The translations under genes were made by a program, and so were the position numbers. Below the pieces are notes generated by a model. The model was given only the letters and a program-made list of their open reading frames with translations. It ran no database searches and had not been told where the DNA came from. A stretch of 64,000 nucleotides of DNA, taken from Xenophilus sp003671765 (lineage in GTDB: Bacteria; Pseudomonadota; Gammaproteobacteria; Burkholderiales; Burkholderiaceae_C). Positions 1-7,899 of this stretch are shown here, piece by piece. The stretch spans positions 1 through 64,000 of the forward strand of contig CP166702.1 in NCBI GenBank assembly GCA_051414805.1, written 5' to 3'. Numbering within the stretch: position 1 is the first letter of the stretch; each line of letters opens with the position of its first letter.

Positions 1-94
1 ACTGACGGCTTTCGCGCACATAGTCCATCAGTGCCTCGGCGCGGCGCACGCCGGGGTGGGAAGCAGGTTGGTCGACGTGGACAAAGGTGGTCAT
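1..94 (-). CDS. Partial N-terminus of a hypothetical protein
   Basis: Only the first 31 codons lie inside the window; the gene continues past the left edge. The start codon at 94-92 is preceded by a clear ribosome-binding sequence (GGAGGG read on the minus strand), which is the main support. The visible peptide begins MTTFVHVDQPASHPGVRRAE. It shows no signal peptide or recognisable motif, so no function can be given. It is divergent from the LysR gene that follows, and the palindrome at 143-158 lies between them, so the two may share control. Confidence 0.6.
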   Translation of the reverse strand, partial: MTTFVHVDQPASHPGVRRAEALMDYVRESRQ

Positions 95-142
95 GGTGTA
101 TCCCTCCAGTGGGATGAGTTGGCCGAAGCCGATGACGAGATA

Positions 143-158
143 TTAGGGTTTGCCCTAG
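143..158. promoter_or_regulatory. Palindromic motif TTAGGGTTTGCCCTAG
   Basis: An inverted repeat (TTAGGG, four-base centre, CCCTAG) lies between the partial minus-strand gene and the LysR gene. A near-identical sequence, TAAGGGTTTCCCCTAG, occurs at 1456-1471 upstream of a small minus-strand gene and of a phosphoesterase. The position, directly upstream of a LysR-type regulator, suggests an operator for that regulator, but this is inference. Confidence 0.5.
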
Positions 159-200
159 TAACTTTCAAATTTATATTGCTGATGCTTGTCATTCGCCACC

Positions 201-1187
201 GTGATAGACGTCAATTTCCGCACACTCGATCTCAACCTCCTGCGCGTGTTCGACGAGGTGATGGCCGAACGCAGCCTCACGCGAGCGTCCCGCAACCTCG
301 CGATCACCCAGCCGGCGGTGAGCAATGCGTTGCGCCGCCTGCGCGGTGCCCTGGGCGACGAGCTCGTGCGCCGGGCCGGCGCCGGCGTCGAGCCAACCCC
401 GCGGGCGCTGAGCCTGTGGCCGGTAGTGCGCGATGCGTTGCGCCAGCTCGAACATTCGCTGGTGCCGGCCAGCTTCGAGCCGTTGCACGCGGACAACAGC
501 TTCGTGCTGGCGATGGCCGATGCGACCGCGTCCGAGGTGATTCCCGGCGCCGTGCGCATCCTGGAAGACGAGGCGCCCGGCATTTCGCTGCGCGTGGTGC
601 CGCTGACCACGCGCGACCCGCGCCGGCTGCTGGAGGACGAGGCCGCCGACGTCGCCCTGGGCTACTTCCCCGCCGTGATGACCGACCTGACCGGCCGCGC
701 CCAGGCCGGCGAGGCGGTGGCCTTCGAATCGCATCGGCTCTATGTCGGCCAGTACGTGTGCGTGATGCGCACCGGGCATCCGCTGGCGCAGGGCGTGCTG
801 ACGCTCGATGCCTTCTGCCAGGCGCGGCACCTGCTGGTGAGCTTTTCGGGGCGGCCCTGGGGTTTCGTCGACGAGGCGCTGGGCGCGCTCGGGCGCGAAC
901 GCCGCATCGTGCTGACGGTCAACCAGTTCTTCACCGCGGGGCGGGTGGTCGCGAATTCCGACCTGCTCACGGTCCTGCCGCGGCATTTCGTGAACACGAC
1001 GGGCATGGCCGAATCGCTGGCGGTGCGGGAGTTGCCGCTGAACCTGCCGCTGGTGCATGTCGATGCCCTCTGGCATCGGCGCACCCATGGCTCGCCGGCC
1101 CATGCCTGGCTGCGGGACACGCTGGTGCGTGCGGCCAGCGACGCGTTCGCGCGATCGCTGCGTGAGTATGCGCTACCTTACGGCTGA
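201..1187 (+). CDS. LysR-family transcriptional regulator
   Basis: Encodes about 328 residues, normal for a LysR-type regulator. The N-terminus has the canonical winged helix: a DLNLLRVFDEVM segment, then SLTRASRNLAITQPAVSNALRRLR as the helix-turn-helix. The rest is the periplasmic-binding-protein-like effector domain. I chose GTG at 201, which places the DNA-binding domain at the usual distance from the start; a TTG at 186 is possible. The NahR/NodD-like N-terminus suggests control of catabolic or transport genes. The motif at 143-158 lies immediately upstream. The partial gene at the left edge diverges from it and is a likely target. Confidence 0.85.
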   Translation: MIDVNFRTLDLNLLRVFDEVMAERSLTRASRNLAITQPAVSNALRRLRGALGDELVRRAGAGVEPTPRALSLWPVVRDALRQLEHSLVPASFEPLHADNSFVLAMADATASEVIPGAVRILEDEAPGISLRVVPLTTRDPRRLLEDEAADVALGYFPAVMTDLTGRAQAGEAVAFESHRLYVGQYVCVMRTGHPLAQGVLTLDAFCQARHLLVSFSGRPWGFVDEALGALGRERRIVLTVNQFFTAGRVVANSDLLTVLPRHFVNTTGMAESLAVRELPLNLPLVHVDALWHRRTHGSPAHAWLRDTLVRAASDAFARSLREYALPYG

Positions 1188-1232
1188 ACCCTGCCAGCCT
1201 GAGCAGCTTTACCTGAGAAGTCAGTCGCCCGC

Positions 1233-1406
1233 TCAGCGGACGACGCGCAGCCAGGCCGAGGCGGCTTCGCGCAGTTCCTGCGCGTGATGGGGGTCGAAAC
1301 CGACGCGGGCTTCGGCGCTTTCCAGCAGGGCGGCGGCCGGGCTGACCGGGGCCTCGGCCTGCTGAGTCCGAATGGAACGGACCAGGAGCGAGAGCATGTT
1401 GAACAT
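1233..1406 (-). CDS. Small conserved-looking protein, 57 aa
   Basis: A 57-codon frame starting MFNMLSLLVRSIR and ending LREAASAWLRVVR. It fills an otherwise empty gap between the LysR gene and the metallophosphoesterase, converges with the former, and has a copy of the palindromic AGGGTTTNCCCT motif about 50 bases upstream of its start (1456-1471). The sequence has a hydrophobic N-terminal stretch and a charged helical C-terminus. I do not recognise a named family. Its promoter motif matches the one upstream of the nearby LysR gene, so it may be regulated by that protein. Confidence 0.5.
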   Translation of the reverse strand: MFNMLSLLVRSIRTQQAEAPVSPAAALLESAEARVGFDPHHAQELREAASAWLRVVR

Positions 1407-1455
1407 GATGGTGCGCGGCACCGGAGGCCACGCCGTTGTAACGATGAAAGAAGAA

Positions 1456-1471
1456 TAAGGGTTTCCCCTAG
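1456..1471. promoter_or_regulatory. Second copy of the AGGGTTT-CCCT palindrome
   Basis: TAAGGGTTTCCCCTAG matches the motif at 143-158 in 13 of 16 positions, and both are followed by AGT and a T- or A-rich run. It lies between the divergent 57-aa gene and the metallophosphoesterase gene and could serve either. Confidence 0.45.
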
Positions 1472-1587
1472 TTTTTACAGCCCCTCTTGATGCATGACGT
1501 GCATATCGTGCCCGGTATGCCGACATGGGCCGTGCGAAGGTTGGCAGCCCGACGCCTCGTTTCGGCGCTTCCTACACTCGGCAGGCC

Positions 1588-2397
1588 ATGAAGATCCAGT
1601 TGTTGTCGGACCTGCACCTCGAGAACCATCCCGATTTCCTGCCTGCGCCGGTTCCGGGCGCCGACCTGCTGGTGCTCGCGGGCGACATCGGCTCCTACCA
1701 GGACGGCTCCCGCCTGGAAGGTGCCGACTTCGGACTGGCCCGCTTCTCGCCGCGCCACGGCTGGCCGACGCCGGTGCTCTACGTGCCGGGCAACCACGAG
1801 TACGACAACGACGACTTCGACGCCGTGCATGCGCGGCTGCAGGCGCAGTGCGAGGCACTGGACATCGACTGGCTGGAGCGCGAAGTGCGCGTGATCGAGG
1901 GCGTGCGCTTCGTCGGCACCACGCTGTGGGCCGATTTCGACGCGCTCATCGAAGCCCGCGACGCGCCCGCCGAGCGCGAACGCAAGCGCGGCAAGGCCAT
2001 GCGCGCCGCCAACCACTACCTGGCGCATGCGGCCACCACGCGCCACGGACGGCCCTTCATGGCCGAGGAACTGCGCGAGGAGTCGCTCTCCAGCCAGGCC
2101 TGGCTTCGCGAGGCGCTGGCCCGTCCTTTCGAGGGGCCCACGGTGGCGGTCACTCACTTTGCGCCCACGCTTGCGAGCGCCGACCCGCGCTACGGCCTGA
2201 CCCCGGGCACCGCCGGCTTCTGCAACGCGCTCGATGCGCTGCTGCCCCTGGCCGACGTATGGCTGCACGGCCACCTGCACTGCGCCTTCGACTACGTGAA
2301 GGACGGCTGCCGCGTGGTGGCGAACCCGCTGGGCTACGCCAGCAAGGGCGAGCAGGAGGGGTTCCGGCCCGGCCTGCTGATCGAGGTCGCGGCCTGA
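1588..2397 (+). CDS. Metallophosphoesterase
   Basis: A 269-residue calcineurin-like phosphoesterase with all signature motifs in order: DLH at residues 8-10, GDIG near 32-35, GNHEYD near 68-73, a VTHFAP segment, and a C-terminal GHLH. These residues bind the dinuclear metal centre that hydrolyses phosphoesters; the substrate (nucleotide, lipid or protein phosphate) cannot be read from sequence. The start at ATG 1588 (MKIQLLSDLHLE) is typical for the family because the first beta-strand begins there; an upstream in-frame ATG at 1525 would add a non-homologous extension. There is no signal peptide, so it is probably cytoplasmic. Confidence 0.85.
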   Translation: MKIQLLSDLHLENHPDFLPAPVPGADLLVLAGDIGSYQDGSRLEGADFGLARFSPRHGWPTPVLYVPGNHEYDNDDFDAVHARLQAQCEALDIDWLEREVRVIEGVRFVGTTLWADFDALIEARDAPAERERKRGKAMRAANHYLAHAATTRHGRPFMAEELREESLSSQAWLREALARPFEGPTVAVTHFAPTLASADPRYGLTPGTAGFCNALDALLPLADVWLHGHLHCAFDYVKDGCRVVANPLGYASKGEQEGFRPGLLIEVAA

Positions 2398-2407
2398 GAG
2401 AGCGCGC

Positions 2408-3028
2408 CTAGCGTGCAGCCAGACCGTCGAAGCAGGTGCTGAGCACCAGTTCGACGATCTGCTCGTCGCTGTGCTGGCCGCCGGCCTTGAGGAACTCGAG
2501 CACCGGGTCGCAGGCGCGGGCGTACAGGGTGTAGAGCACGGCGATGGCCGGCAGCGCAGGATTGATCGAGCCGTCGGCCTGGGCCGCCTGGATCCAGCCG
2601 CCCAGCCGGTCGCTCACGGCGATCAGCCGGTCGATGTAGCCGCGGTTGGCCACCAGGGCCGCGCGCAGGGTGGAGTTCTGGCTCGGCAGCGAAGGCATCT
2701 CGCCCGCCAGCTGCACCTGCAGGGCCCAGCGCACCACGGAACGCAGCTGGTCGATGGGCCGGGCGTCGGCCGGCAGCGCGGCGAGCATGTCCTGCGTGCG
2801 CTGCATGATCCGCACCATCGCCGCGGCGGCGAGGTCTTCCTTGCTGGGAAAGTGCTTGTAGAGGCTGGCCTTGGCGATGCCGACCGCGGCGGCCACCTCG
2901 TCCACCGTCATCGCGTCGAAGCCCTTTTCGGCCAGCAGGCGGTTGACGGTCTGGACGATCGCGTCCTCGCGCGCCTGCAGCATCTGGGCCTTGAAGGAGG
3001 GCTTGGCAGGCGGGGCGATGGCGGACAT
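2408..3028 (-). CDS. TetR-family transcriptional regulator
   Basis: A 206-residue TetR-type repressor. The N-terminal helix-turn-helix covers roughly residues 22-70 and contains the typical TVDEVAAAVGIAKASLYKHFPSKE core; the C-terminal ligand domain is diverged and the ligand cannot be inferred. It converges with the metallophosphoesterase gene, with only ten bases between stop codons. Its upstream side holds a copy of the dispersed two-stem repeat rather than a divergent target gene, so its regulon is not obvious. It may act on the phospholipase D gene, which lies further upstream on the same strand. Confidence 0.85.
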   Translation of the reverse strand: MSAIAPPAKPSFKAQMLQAREDAIVQTVNRLLAEKGFDAMTVDEVAAAVGIAKASLYKHFPSKEDLAAAAMVRIMQRTQDMLAALPADARPIDQLRSVVRWALQVQLAGEMPSLPSQNSTLRAALVANRGYIDRLIAVSDRLGGWIQAAQADGSINPALPAIAVLYTLYARACDPVLEFLKAGGQHSDEQIVELVLSTCFDGLAAR

Positions 3029-3125
3029 GCGGCCATTCTAGGCGCGCGCGTCGCAGAATGGACGGATCGGCTGTAGGAAGACGGCACGGTCACAACCGAA
3101 ACTCCGCCGTACATCGAGCACAGCC

Positions 3126-3190
3126 TGCTATCTTTTCAATAGCTACCGGCGCCCGGCTGGCGGGCGCTGCGGACCGATTCGGCTACACAA
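3126..3190 (+). repeat. Dispersed two-stem intergenic repeat, copy 1
   Basis: An AT-rich stem (GCTAT ... ATAGC) is followed at once by a GC-rich stem (GCGCCCG, five bases, CGGGCGC) and then CTGCGGACC. Five further copies of the same architecture occur in this window at 18208, 30180, 43785 (inverted), 49860 and 56588. This copy sits between the phospholipase D gene and the TetR gene. Confidence 0.75.
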
Positions 3191-3198
3191 CCCTTGGC

Positions 3199-4794
3199 CT
3201 ACAGCAGGTCCTCGCCCACGATCGGCAGCAGCAGCCAATTCTTGAAGCGCAGCCAGAGAAACTCGCCCGGGATGTCCTCGTGGACGATGTCGCCGCCCTG
3301 CTCGTCCAGTTCCAGCCACTGGGCGCGCCGACCGTCGGGCGACAGCCGCAGCCGGTAGCCGAGCTGGTCGCGCCGCTTGGAGATGACGCTGTAGTAGTCG
3401 CCCACCATGGCCGGGCTGTCGATCAGCATGCCTGTCTCGGTGTTCACGGCGGCCGAGCGGTGGTCCAGGTTCATCGAGCCGACGAAGATGCGCTGCTCGT
3501 CGATGAGCGCGAATTTCGCGTGCAGCCGGCTGATCGACTTGCCGAAGTTGCCGAAGCGCCCCGACCGGGCCGTGAACTCGGGCGCGATCTCGTACAGGAT
3601 GACGCCCGCGCGCAGCATGTCGACCCGGTAGCGCTCGTAGCCGGCATAGGCCAGCGGCTCGTCGGTGGCGCCCAGCGAATTGGTCACGACGACCGTCTCG
3701 ACGCCCTGCGACCGCCCCTGCCGGATCATCTCCAGGCCCATGGGCCCCGGAATGAAATAGGGCGAGATGATGCGCACGTTGTGCCGCGCCCCGGCAATGG
3801 CCCACAACGCGTACTGCGACACGCTGTCGGCGAAGGCGGCCTCGGGGTTGCGGCCGATCTTCTCGGGGTCGTCGGCATAGAAGCGGGCCGGCGCCCAGTA
3901 GCGCTTCATCTGCCCCATCACGAGCTCCTGCCCGACGGGCGGCTGGCCCAGCGAATCGCGCGGTTGGATCGGCACGTCGGGCCGCGCCTGGCGCGCCAGC
4001 TCGTCGAAGCGCGCCTGCGCCTCGGCCGGAAGCAGGCGCTGCGGCACCACGTGGCGGATCGGCCAGCTGTGCTCGCTGTTCCAGTAGCGGTCGAAGGCGG
4101 CCGACATTTCCTTGACGACCGGGCCGTTGCTCACCACGTCCATGTCGATGAAGTTGGCCGAGGTGCTGCGCATGAAGTATTCGTTGGCGATGTTGCGCCC
4201 GCCGGTCACCGCGAAGCTGTTGTCGGCCAGCAGCATCTTGTTGTGCATGCGGTGGTTGATGCGCCGGAACTCGTGCGCCGAGAAGATCAGCCGCGTGGCC
4301 AGCGAGCCCGCCCGCGAGGGCAGCGGGTTGAACAGCCGGACCTCCACGTTGGGAAAGGCGTCGAGCGCCGAGAACAGCTCGTCCTCGCCGGCGGTGTAGA
4401 GGTCGTCCACCAGAAGGCGCACGCGCACGCCGCGCTCGGCCGCGTCGCGCAGCTCGCGCAGCAGCAGCAGGCCCACGTCGTCGTTGGCGATGTGGTAGTA
4501 CTGCACGTCCAGCGTGTTCTCCGCGTTGCGCGCCAGCGAGATGCGCGCATCGAAGGCGAAGGCGGCGTCGGGCAGCAGCCGGAAGGCCGAGAGCGGCCCG
4601 TCGCGGCCCACGGGCGTCTGCGGCGCGTCGGCGCGCGCGAGCTTGCCCAGCGTGGTCTGGCCGACATCGGCGACCGCCCGCGTCTCGTGGCGCGGCTGCG
4701 GAGGCGGGAGCGACGCGCAGCCGGTGAACAGCACGGCGGCGAACAGCACGAGCAGGCGCCAGACGCGCGGGAAATGGGCAGTGAGGAACGGCAT
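3199..4794 (-). CDS. Phospholipase D-family protein, ClsC-type cardiolipin synthase
   Basis: A 531-residue protein with two HKD motifs: HNK...D at residues 184-191, and HAKFALID with a following GSMNLD in the C-terminal half. Two HKD motifs form one active site in phosphatidyltransferases. Segments such as NTLDVQYYHI, RLLVDDLYTAG and TGGRNIANEYF match the E. coli ClsC (YmdC) pattern, so cardiolipin synthesis is the best guess. The N-terminus has a hydrophobic stretch ending LFTGC at residue 26, a probable lipoprotein signal. I start at ATG 4794 because a GGAG ribosome site lies four bases upstream; 4848 is an in-frame alternative. Divergent from the SpmAB-like gene. Confidence 0.85.
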   Translation of the reverse strand: MPFLTAHFPRVWRLLVLFAAVLFTGCASLPPPQPRHETRAVADVGQTTLGKLARADAPQTPVGRDGPLSAFRLLPDAAFAFDARISLARNAENTLDVQYYHIANDDVGLLLLRELRDAAERGVRVRLLVDDLYTAGEDELFSALDAFPNVEVRLFNPLPSRAGSLATRLIFSAHEFRRINHRMHNKMLLADNSFAVTGGRNIANEYFMRSTSANFIDMDVVSNGPVVKEMSAAFDRYWNSEHSWPIRHVVPQRLLPAEAQARFDELARQARPDVPIQPRDSLGQPPVGQELVMGQMKRYWAPARFYADDPEKIGRNPEAAFADSVSQYALWAIAGARHNVRIISPYFIPGPMGLEMIRQGRSQGVETVVVTNSLGATDEPLAYAGYERYRVDMLRAGVILYEIAPEFTARSGRFGNFGKSISRLHAKFALIDEQRIFVGSMNLDHRSAAVNTETGMLIDSPAMVGDYYSVISKRRDQLGYRLRLSPDGRRAQWLELDEQGGDIVHEDIPGEFLWLRFKNWLLLPIVGEDLL

Positions 4795-4889
4795 GCGCTC
4801 CGAAATGTAGTGGGATTGCGCGCTTTTCGCCGCCGCGACGGCGCGCACGCGGCTTCTATGATCGGCCGCCCGCTGCTTCGCCCCCTTCC

Positions 4890-6119
4890 ATGCTCAACGG
4901 CCTCTGGCTCGCCTTCTTCCTCGTCGCCGCCGTCGCCGGCTTCGGCCGCTGGCTGGTCGGCGGCGACGCGTCGGCCTTCGCCGCCATGGTCGAGGCGCTG
5001 TTCGCCATGGCCAAGCTCTCGGTCGAGGTGATGGTGCTGCTCTTCGGCACGCTCACGCTGTGGCTGGGTTTTCTGCGCATTGCCGAGCGCGCCGGGCTGG
5101 TGGCCGCGCTGGCGCGGTGGCTGGGGCCGCTGTTCGCGCGACTGATGCCCGAGGTGCCGCGCGGGCATCCGGCGCTGGGCCTGATCACCATGAACTTCGC
5201 CGCCAACGCGCTGGGGCTGGACAACGCCGCGACGCCGATCGGGCTGAAGGCGATGCGCGAGCTGCAGACGCTGAATCCGCGCCCCGAGGAGGCGACGAAC
5301 GCGCAGATCCTTTTTCTGGTGCTCAACACCGGCTCGCTGACGCTGCTGCCGGTGAGCATCTTCATGTACCGCGCGCAGCAGGGCGCGGCCGACCCGACGC
5401 TGGTCTTCCTGCCGATCCTGATCGCCACGGCGGTGTCGGCACTGGTGGCGCTGCTCACGGTGGCGGTGGTTCAGCGCCTCAGGATCTGGGACCCGGTGGT
5501 GCTGGCCTGGCTGCTGCCGATGGCGGCAGCGCTGGGCGGCTTCATGCTGCTGCTGGGCACGCTGTCGGCGGCGGCGCTGGCCGCTTTGTCTTCGCTGCTC
5601 GGCAACCTGGTGCTGTTCGGCATCGTCGTCATCTTTCTCGTCGCGGGCGCCGTTCGGCGCGTGCCGGTGTACGAGGCCTTCGTCGAGGGCGCGAAGGAGG
5701 GCTTCGACGTCGCGAAAAACCTGCTGCCCTACCTGGTGGCAATGCTGTGCGCGATCGGCGTGCTGCGCGCCTCGGGTGCGCTCGATGCCGCGCTGGACGG
5801 CATCCGCTGGCTGGTTGGGCTGACGGGCTGGGACACGCGCTTCGTCGATGCATTGCCGACGGGGCTGGTCAAACCCTTCTCGGGCAGCGCGGCGCGCGCG
5901 ATGCTGATCGAGACGATGAAGAGCCACGGGGTGGACAGCTTCCCGGCCCTCACGGCGGCGGTGATCCAGGGCAGCACCGAAACCACTTTCTACGTGCTCG
6001 CCGTGTACTTCGGCGCGGTGGGCATCCAGCGGGCGCGGCACGCGGTGGGGTGTGCGCTGTTCGCCGACCTGGTGGGCGTGGTGGCGGCGATCGGGGTGAG
6101 CTACTGGTTCTTCGGCTGA
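4890..6119 (+). CDS. Nucleoside-recognition (Gate) domain membrane protein, SpmA-SpmB fusion type
   Basis: A 409-residue integral membrane protein with about ten hydrophobic segments. It contains two Gate-like halves: the first around MNFAANALGLDNAATPIGLKAM and the second around KPFSGSAARAML and QGSTETTFYVLAVYFG. These are the hallmarks of Bacillus SpmA and SpmB, which here are fused into one chain, as is common in proteobacteria. In non-sporulating bacteria the role is unknown; a small-molecule transport or gating function is presumed. The stop codon is followed within one base by the palindrome at 6120-6137. Confidence 0.85.
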   Translation: MLNGLWLAFFLVAAVAGFGRWLVGGDASAFAAMVEALFAMAKLSVEVMVLLFGTLTLWLGFLRIAERAGLVAALARWLGPLFARLMPEVPRGHPALGLITMNFAANALGLDNAATPIGLKAMRELQTLNPRPEEATNAQILFLVLNTGSLTLLPVSIFMYRAQQGAADPTLVFLPILIATAVSALVALLTVAVVQRLRIWDPVVLAWLLPMAAALGGFMLLLGTLSAAALAALSSLLGNLVLFGIVVIFLVAGAVRRVPVYEAFVEGAKEGFDVAKNLLPYLVAMLCAIGVLRASGALDAALDGIRWLVGLTGWDTRFVDALPTGLVKPFSGSAARAMLIETMKSHGVDSFPALTAAVIQGSTETTFYVLAVYFGAVGIQRARHAVGCALFADLVGVVAAIGVSYWFFG

Positions 6120-6703
6120 TCGTCACGTTTGTGACGAGTTGGCTGGGGCGGCGGGCTGGCCTGGGCTGGGGGGCGATTGCACTTTCGGCTTTTTGGCTGC
6201 TTTGTTCTTGGGCGTTCAGGCGCTGTGGGCCTGAACCCGGCCGGCGGCGCCGGTGTGCGTTCTCCGGCTCAGGCTCGCGCTGACTGTCGTGCGGCACGAC
6301 GGAGGTGCTCGCCTGGAATCGACGCGCTTGGGGCACTGCACGGCGCCGCGAATGGCGCCTGCGCCCGCACACCGGCACCACCGGCCTGGACGGTGGCAGT
6401 GATCGGCCGGCATGGCGCGGGCGCGTCCGGTTTGCCCTCTTCACCCAGGCGCAGCGGTTCAGGGCGGTGGTCGTGGGCCTGCGGGCGCAGGCGCCATTCG
6501 CGGCGCCGTGCAGTCTCTCAAGCACGTCGATGGACAGCGAGCACACAGGCAGCGCAACAAGTCGGTCAGCGCGAGCCTGAGCCGGAGAACGCAGGCCCGC
6601 GGCCGCCGCCAGCGCCCCAGCCCCGTCGTGCCGGCCGATCCGCCAACAGCGCCAAAGATCAGCGCCCAAACAGCCAAGACATGAAAGTAACGAACGTGAC
6701 GAT
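6118..6703. repeat. Long imperfect inverted repeat: two tail-to-tail copies of a ~290-bp sequence
   Basis: No gene is apparent from 6120 to 6833. Most of this stretch is one inverted repeat. Bases 6335-6369 are an exact reverse complement of 6480-6514 (35 of 35), and 6256-6284 of 6565-6593 (29 of 29). The outer ends also match: the start at 6119-6134 resembles the reverse complement of 6688-6703. The blocks are separated by diverged sequence, so the copies are old or under selection only at the blocks. No transposase or target-site duplication is visible. Transcribed, it would fold into a very long hairpin. Confidence 0.85.
6120..6137. promoter_or_regulatory. Palindrome TCGTCAC-N4-GTGACGA
   Basis: A perfect 7-bp inverted repeat with a four-base centre begins right after the stop codon of the SpmAB-like gene and forms the left tip of the long inverted repeat. 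The same palindrome with a different centre occurs at 22965-22982, again just after a stop codon. There is no U-tract, so it is not a classical terminator; it may be a protein-binding site or a repeat-element end. Confidence 0.5.
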
Positions 6704-6833
6704 TCAGGCCACAACGCACACTCACCAAACGCCACAGCCCGATCGCACTTGCCCTTCCCAAAGCCCGCGCGACAGTGCAGGCGCCCCCCTTCCGCCAGAA
6801 TGCGCCTTTGCGTCTCCCTCGACCCTCTTGCCC

Positions 6834-7343
6834 GTGACCCCTCCCCGCCGCGCACAGGCGCCCTCCTTCTCGACCGCGGAGTTCCGCGCGGCACTGGGCA
6901 TGTTCGCCACCGGCGTGACCATCGTGACCGCACGCAGCGCCGACGGCACGCGCATCGGGCTCACCGCCAACTCCTTCAACTCGGTGTCGCTCGAGCCACC
7001 GCTCGTGCTCTGGAGCCTGGCGCGCGCCTCGGGCTCCATGCCTACGCTGGGCACCGGCTCGCACTACGCCATCAACGTGCTGGCCGCCGACCAGAAGGAA
7101 CTGGCCGAACGCTTCGCGCGCCGCTCGGCCGATCGCTTCCAGGGCGTGGACTTCACCGACGGCGTGGCCGGCGCGCCGCTGCTCGCCGGCGCGGTGGCGG
7201 TGTTCGAATGCTTCAACCGCAGCCGCTACGAGGAAGGCGACCACGTCATCTTCGTCGGCGAGGTGGAGCGCTGCACCCACCGTGTCGGCGTGCCGCCGCT
7301 GCTCTTCCACGGCGGGCATTTCTACACCGAGCATCCGCTCTGA
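6834..7343 (+). CDS. Flavin reductase-family protein
   Basis: About 169 residues of the HpaC/DIM6-NTAB flavin reductase fold: FRAALGMFATGVTIVTA near the N-terminus, GLTANSFNSVSLEPPLVLW in the flavin-binding part, and HVIFVGEV with a C-terminal LLFHGGHFYT. Such proteins reduce FMN or FAD with NAD(P)H and usually feed two-component monooxygenases; no partner monooxygenase is nearby. The start is uncertain: GTG 6834 gives a normal-length protein, TTG 6828 is close by, and no strong ribosome site is visible. The next gene starts four bases after its stop, so they are likely cotranscribed. Confidence 0.8.
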   Translation: MTPPRRAQAPSFSTAEFRAALGMFATGVTIVTARSADGTRIGLTANSFNSVSLEPPLVLWSLARASGSMPTLGTGSHYAINVLAADQKELAERFARRSADRFQGVDFTDGVAGAPLLAGAVAVFECFNRSRYEEGDHVIFVGEVERCTHRVGVPPLLFHGGHFYTEHPL

Positions 7344-7347
7344 CCCC

Positions 7348-7875
7348 ATGAGCGATCCAGCCGCCCTGCCCCCGCTCCACACGCTGGCGCACGACGTGGC
7401 GGCGCTGCTCAAGGCTCGCCGCGAAACCGTCGCCGTGGCCGAATCGTCGGCCGGCGGACTCGTCTCGGCGGCGCTGCTGGCGGTGCCCGGTGCGTCGGCC
7501 TACTTCCTGGGCGGCGCCGTGGTCTATTCGCGCCGCGCGGGCAAGGCGCTCATGGGCCTCACGGCCGCCGACATGGAAGGCATGCGCGCCGAGACCGAGC
7601 CCTACGCCCGCATGATGGCCGCGCGCGTGCGCGACATGCACCGCGCGACCTGGGGCCTGTGCGAAAGCGGCGCGGCCGGCCCCTCGGGCAGCCCCTACGG
7701 CGATGCGCCCGGCCATGTGTGCGTGGCCGTGGCAGGTGGCCCCGAAGGCGGCATCGTGCACAGCCGCACGCTGGCCACGGGGCTGCCGGACCGCCCCGCC
7801 AACATGGACCTGTTCGCGCGCGAGCTGCTGCGGCAGTTCGACGAGCTGCTGCGCAGCCTGGCCGCGGCCCCCTGA
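7348..7875 (+). CDS. CinA C-terminal-domain protein (PncC-like amidohydrolase)
   Basis: A 175-residue protein consisting only of the CinA C-terminal domain. Recognisable segments are VAVAESSAGGLVSAALLAVPGAS, the FLGGAVVYS strand and the SGAAGPSGSPYGDAPGHVCVAV loop. In E. coli PncC this domain deamidates nicotinamide mononucleotide in the pyridine nucleotide salvage cycle; the conserved Ser in the AESSAGG motif is retained. Family length (about 160-170 residues) fits. The ATG lies four bases after the flavin reductase stop, suggesting one transcript. Confidence 0.85.
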   Translation: MSDPAALPPLHTLAHDVAALLKARRETVAVAESSAGGLVSAALLAVPGASAYFLGGAVVYSRRAGKALMGLTAADMEGMRAETEPYARMMAARVRDMHRATWGLCESGAAGPSGSPYGDAPGHVCVAVAGGPEGGIVHSRTLATGLPDRPANMDLFARELLRQFDELLRSLAAAP

Positions 7876-7899
7876 CAGGGCATCGGACCCACAGCGCCG

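Noticed and set aside
3058..5031. A 657-codon open frame on the plus strand opposite the phospholipase D gene
   Set aside because: The minus-strand product has two HKD motifs and a lipoprotein signal; the plus-strand frame is its antisense shadow.
6177..6833. In-frame extension of the flavin reductase upstream through the inverted-repeat element
   Set aside because: The conserved flavin reductase begins after 6834; the upstream part encodes low-complexity sequence derived from the inverted repeat, and the opposite arm encodes similar peptides on the other strand.
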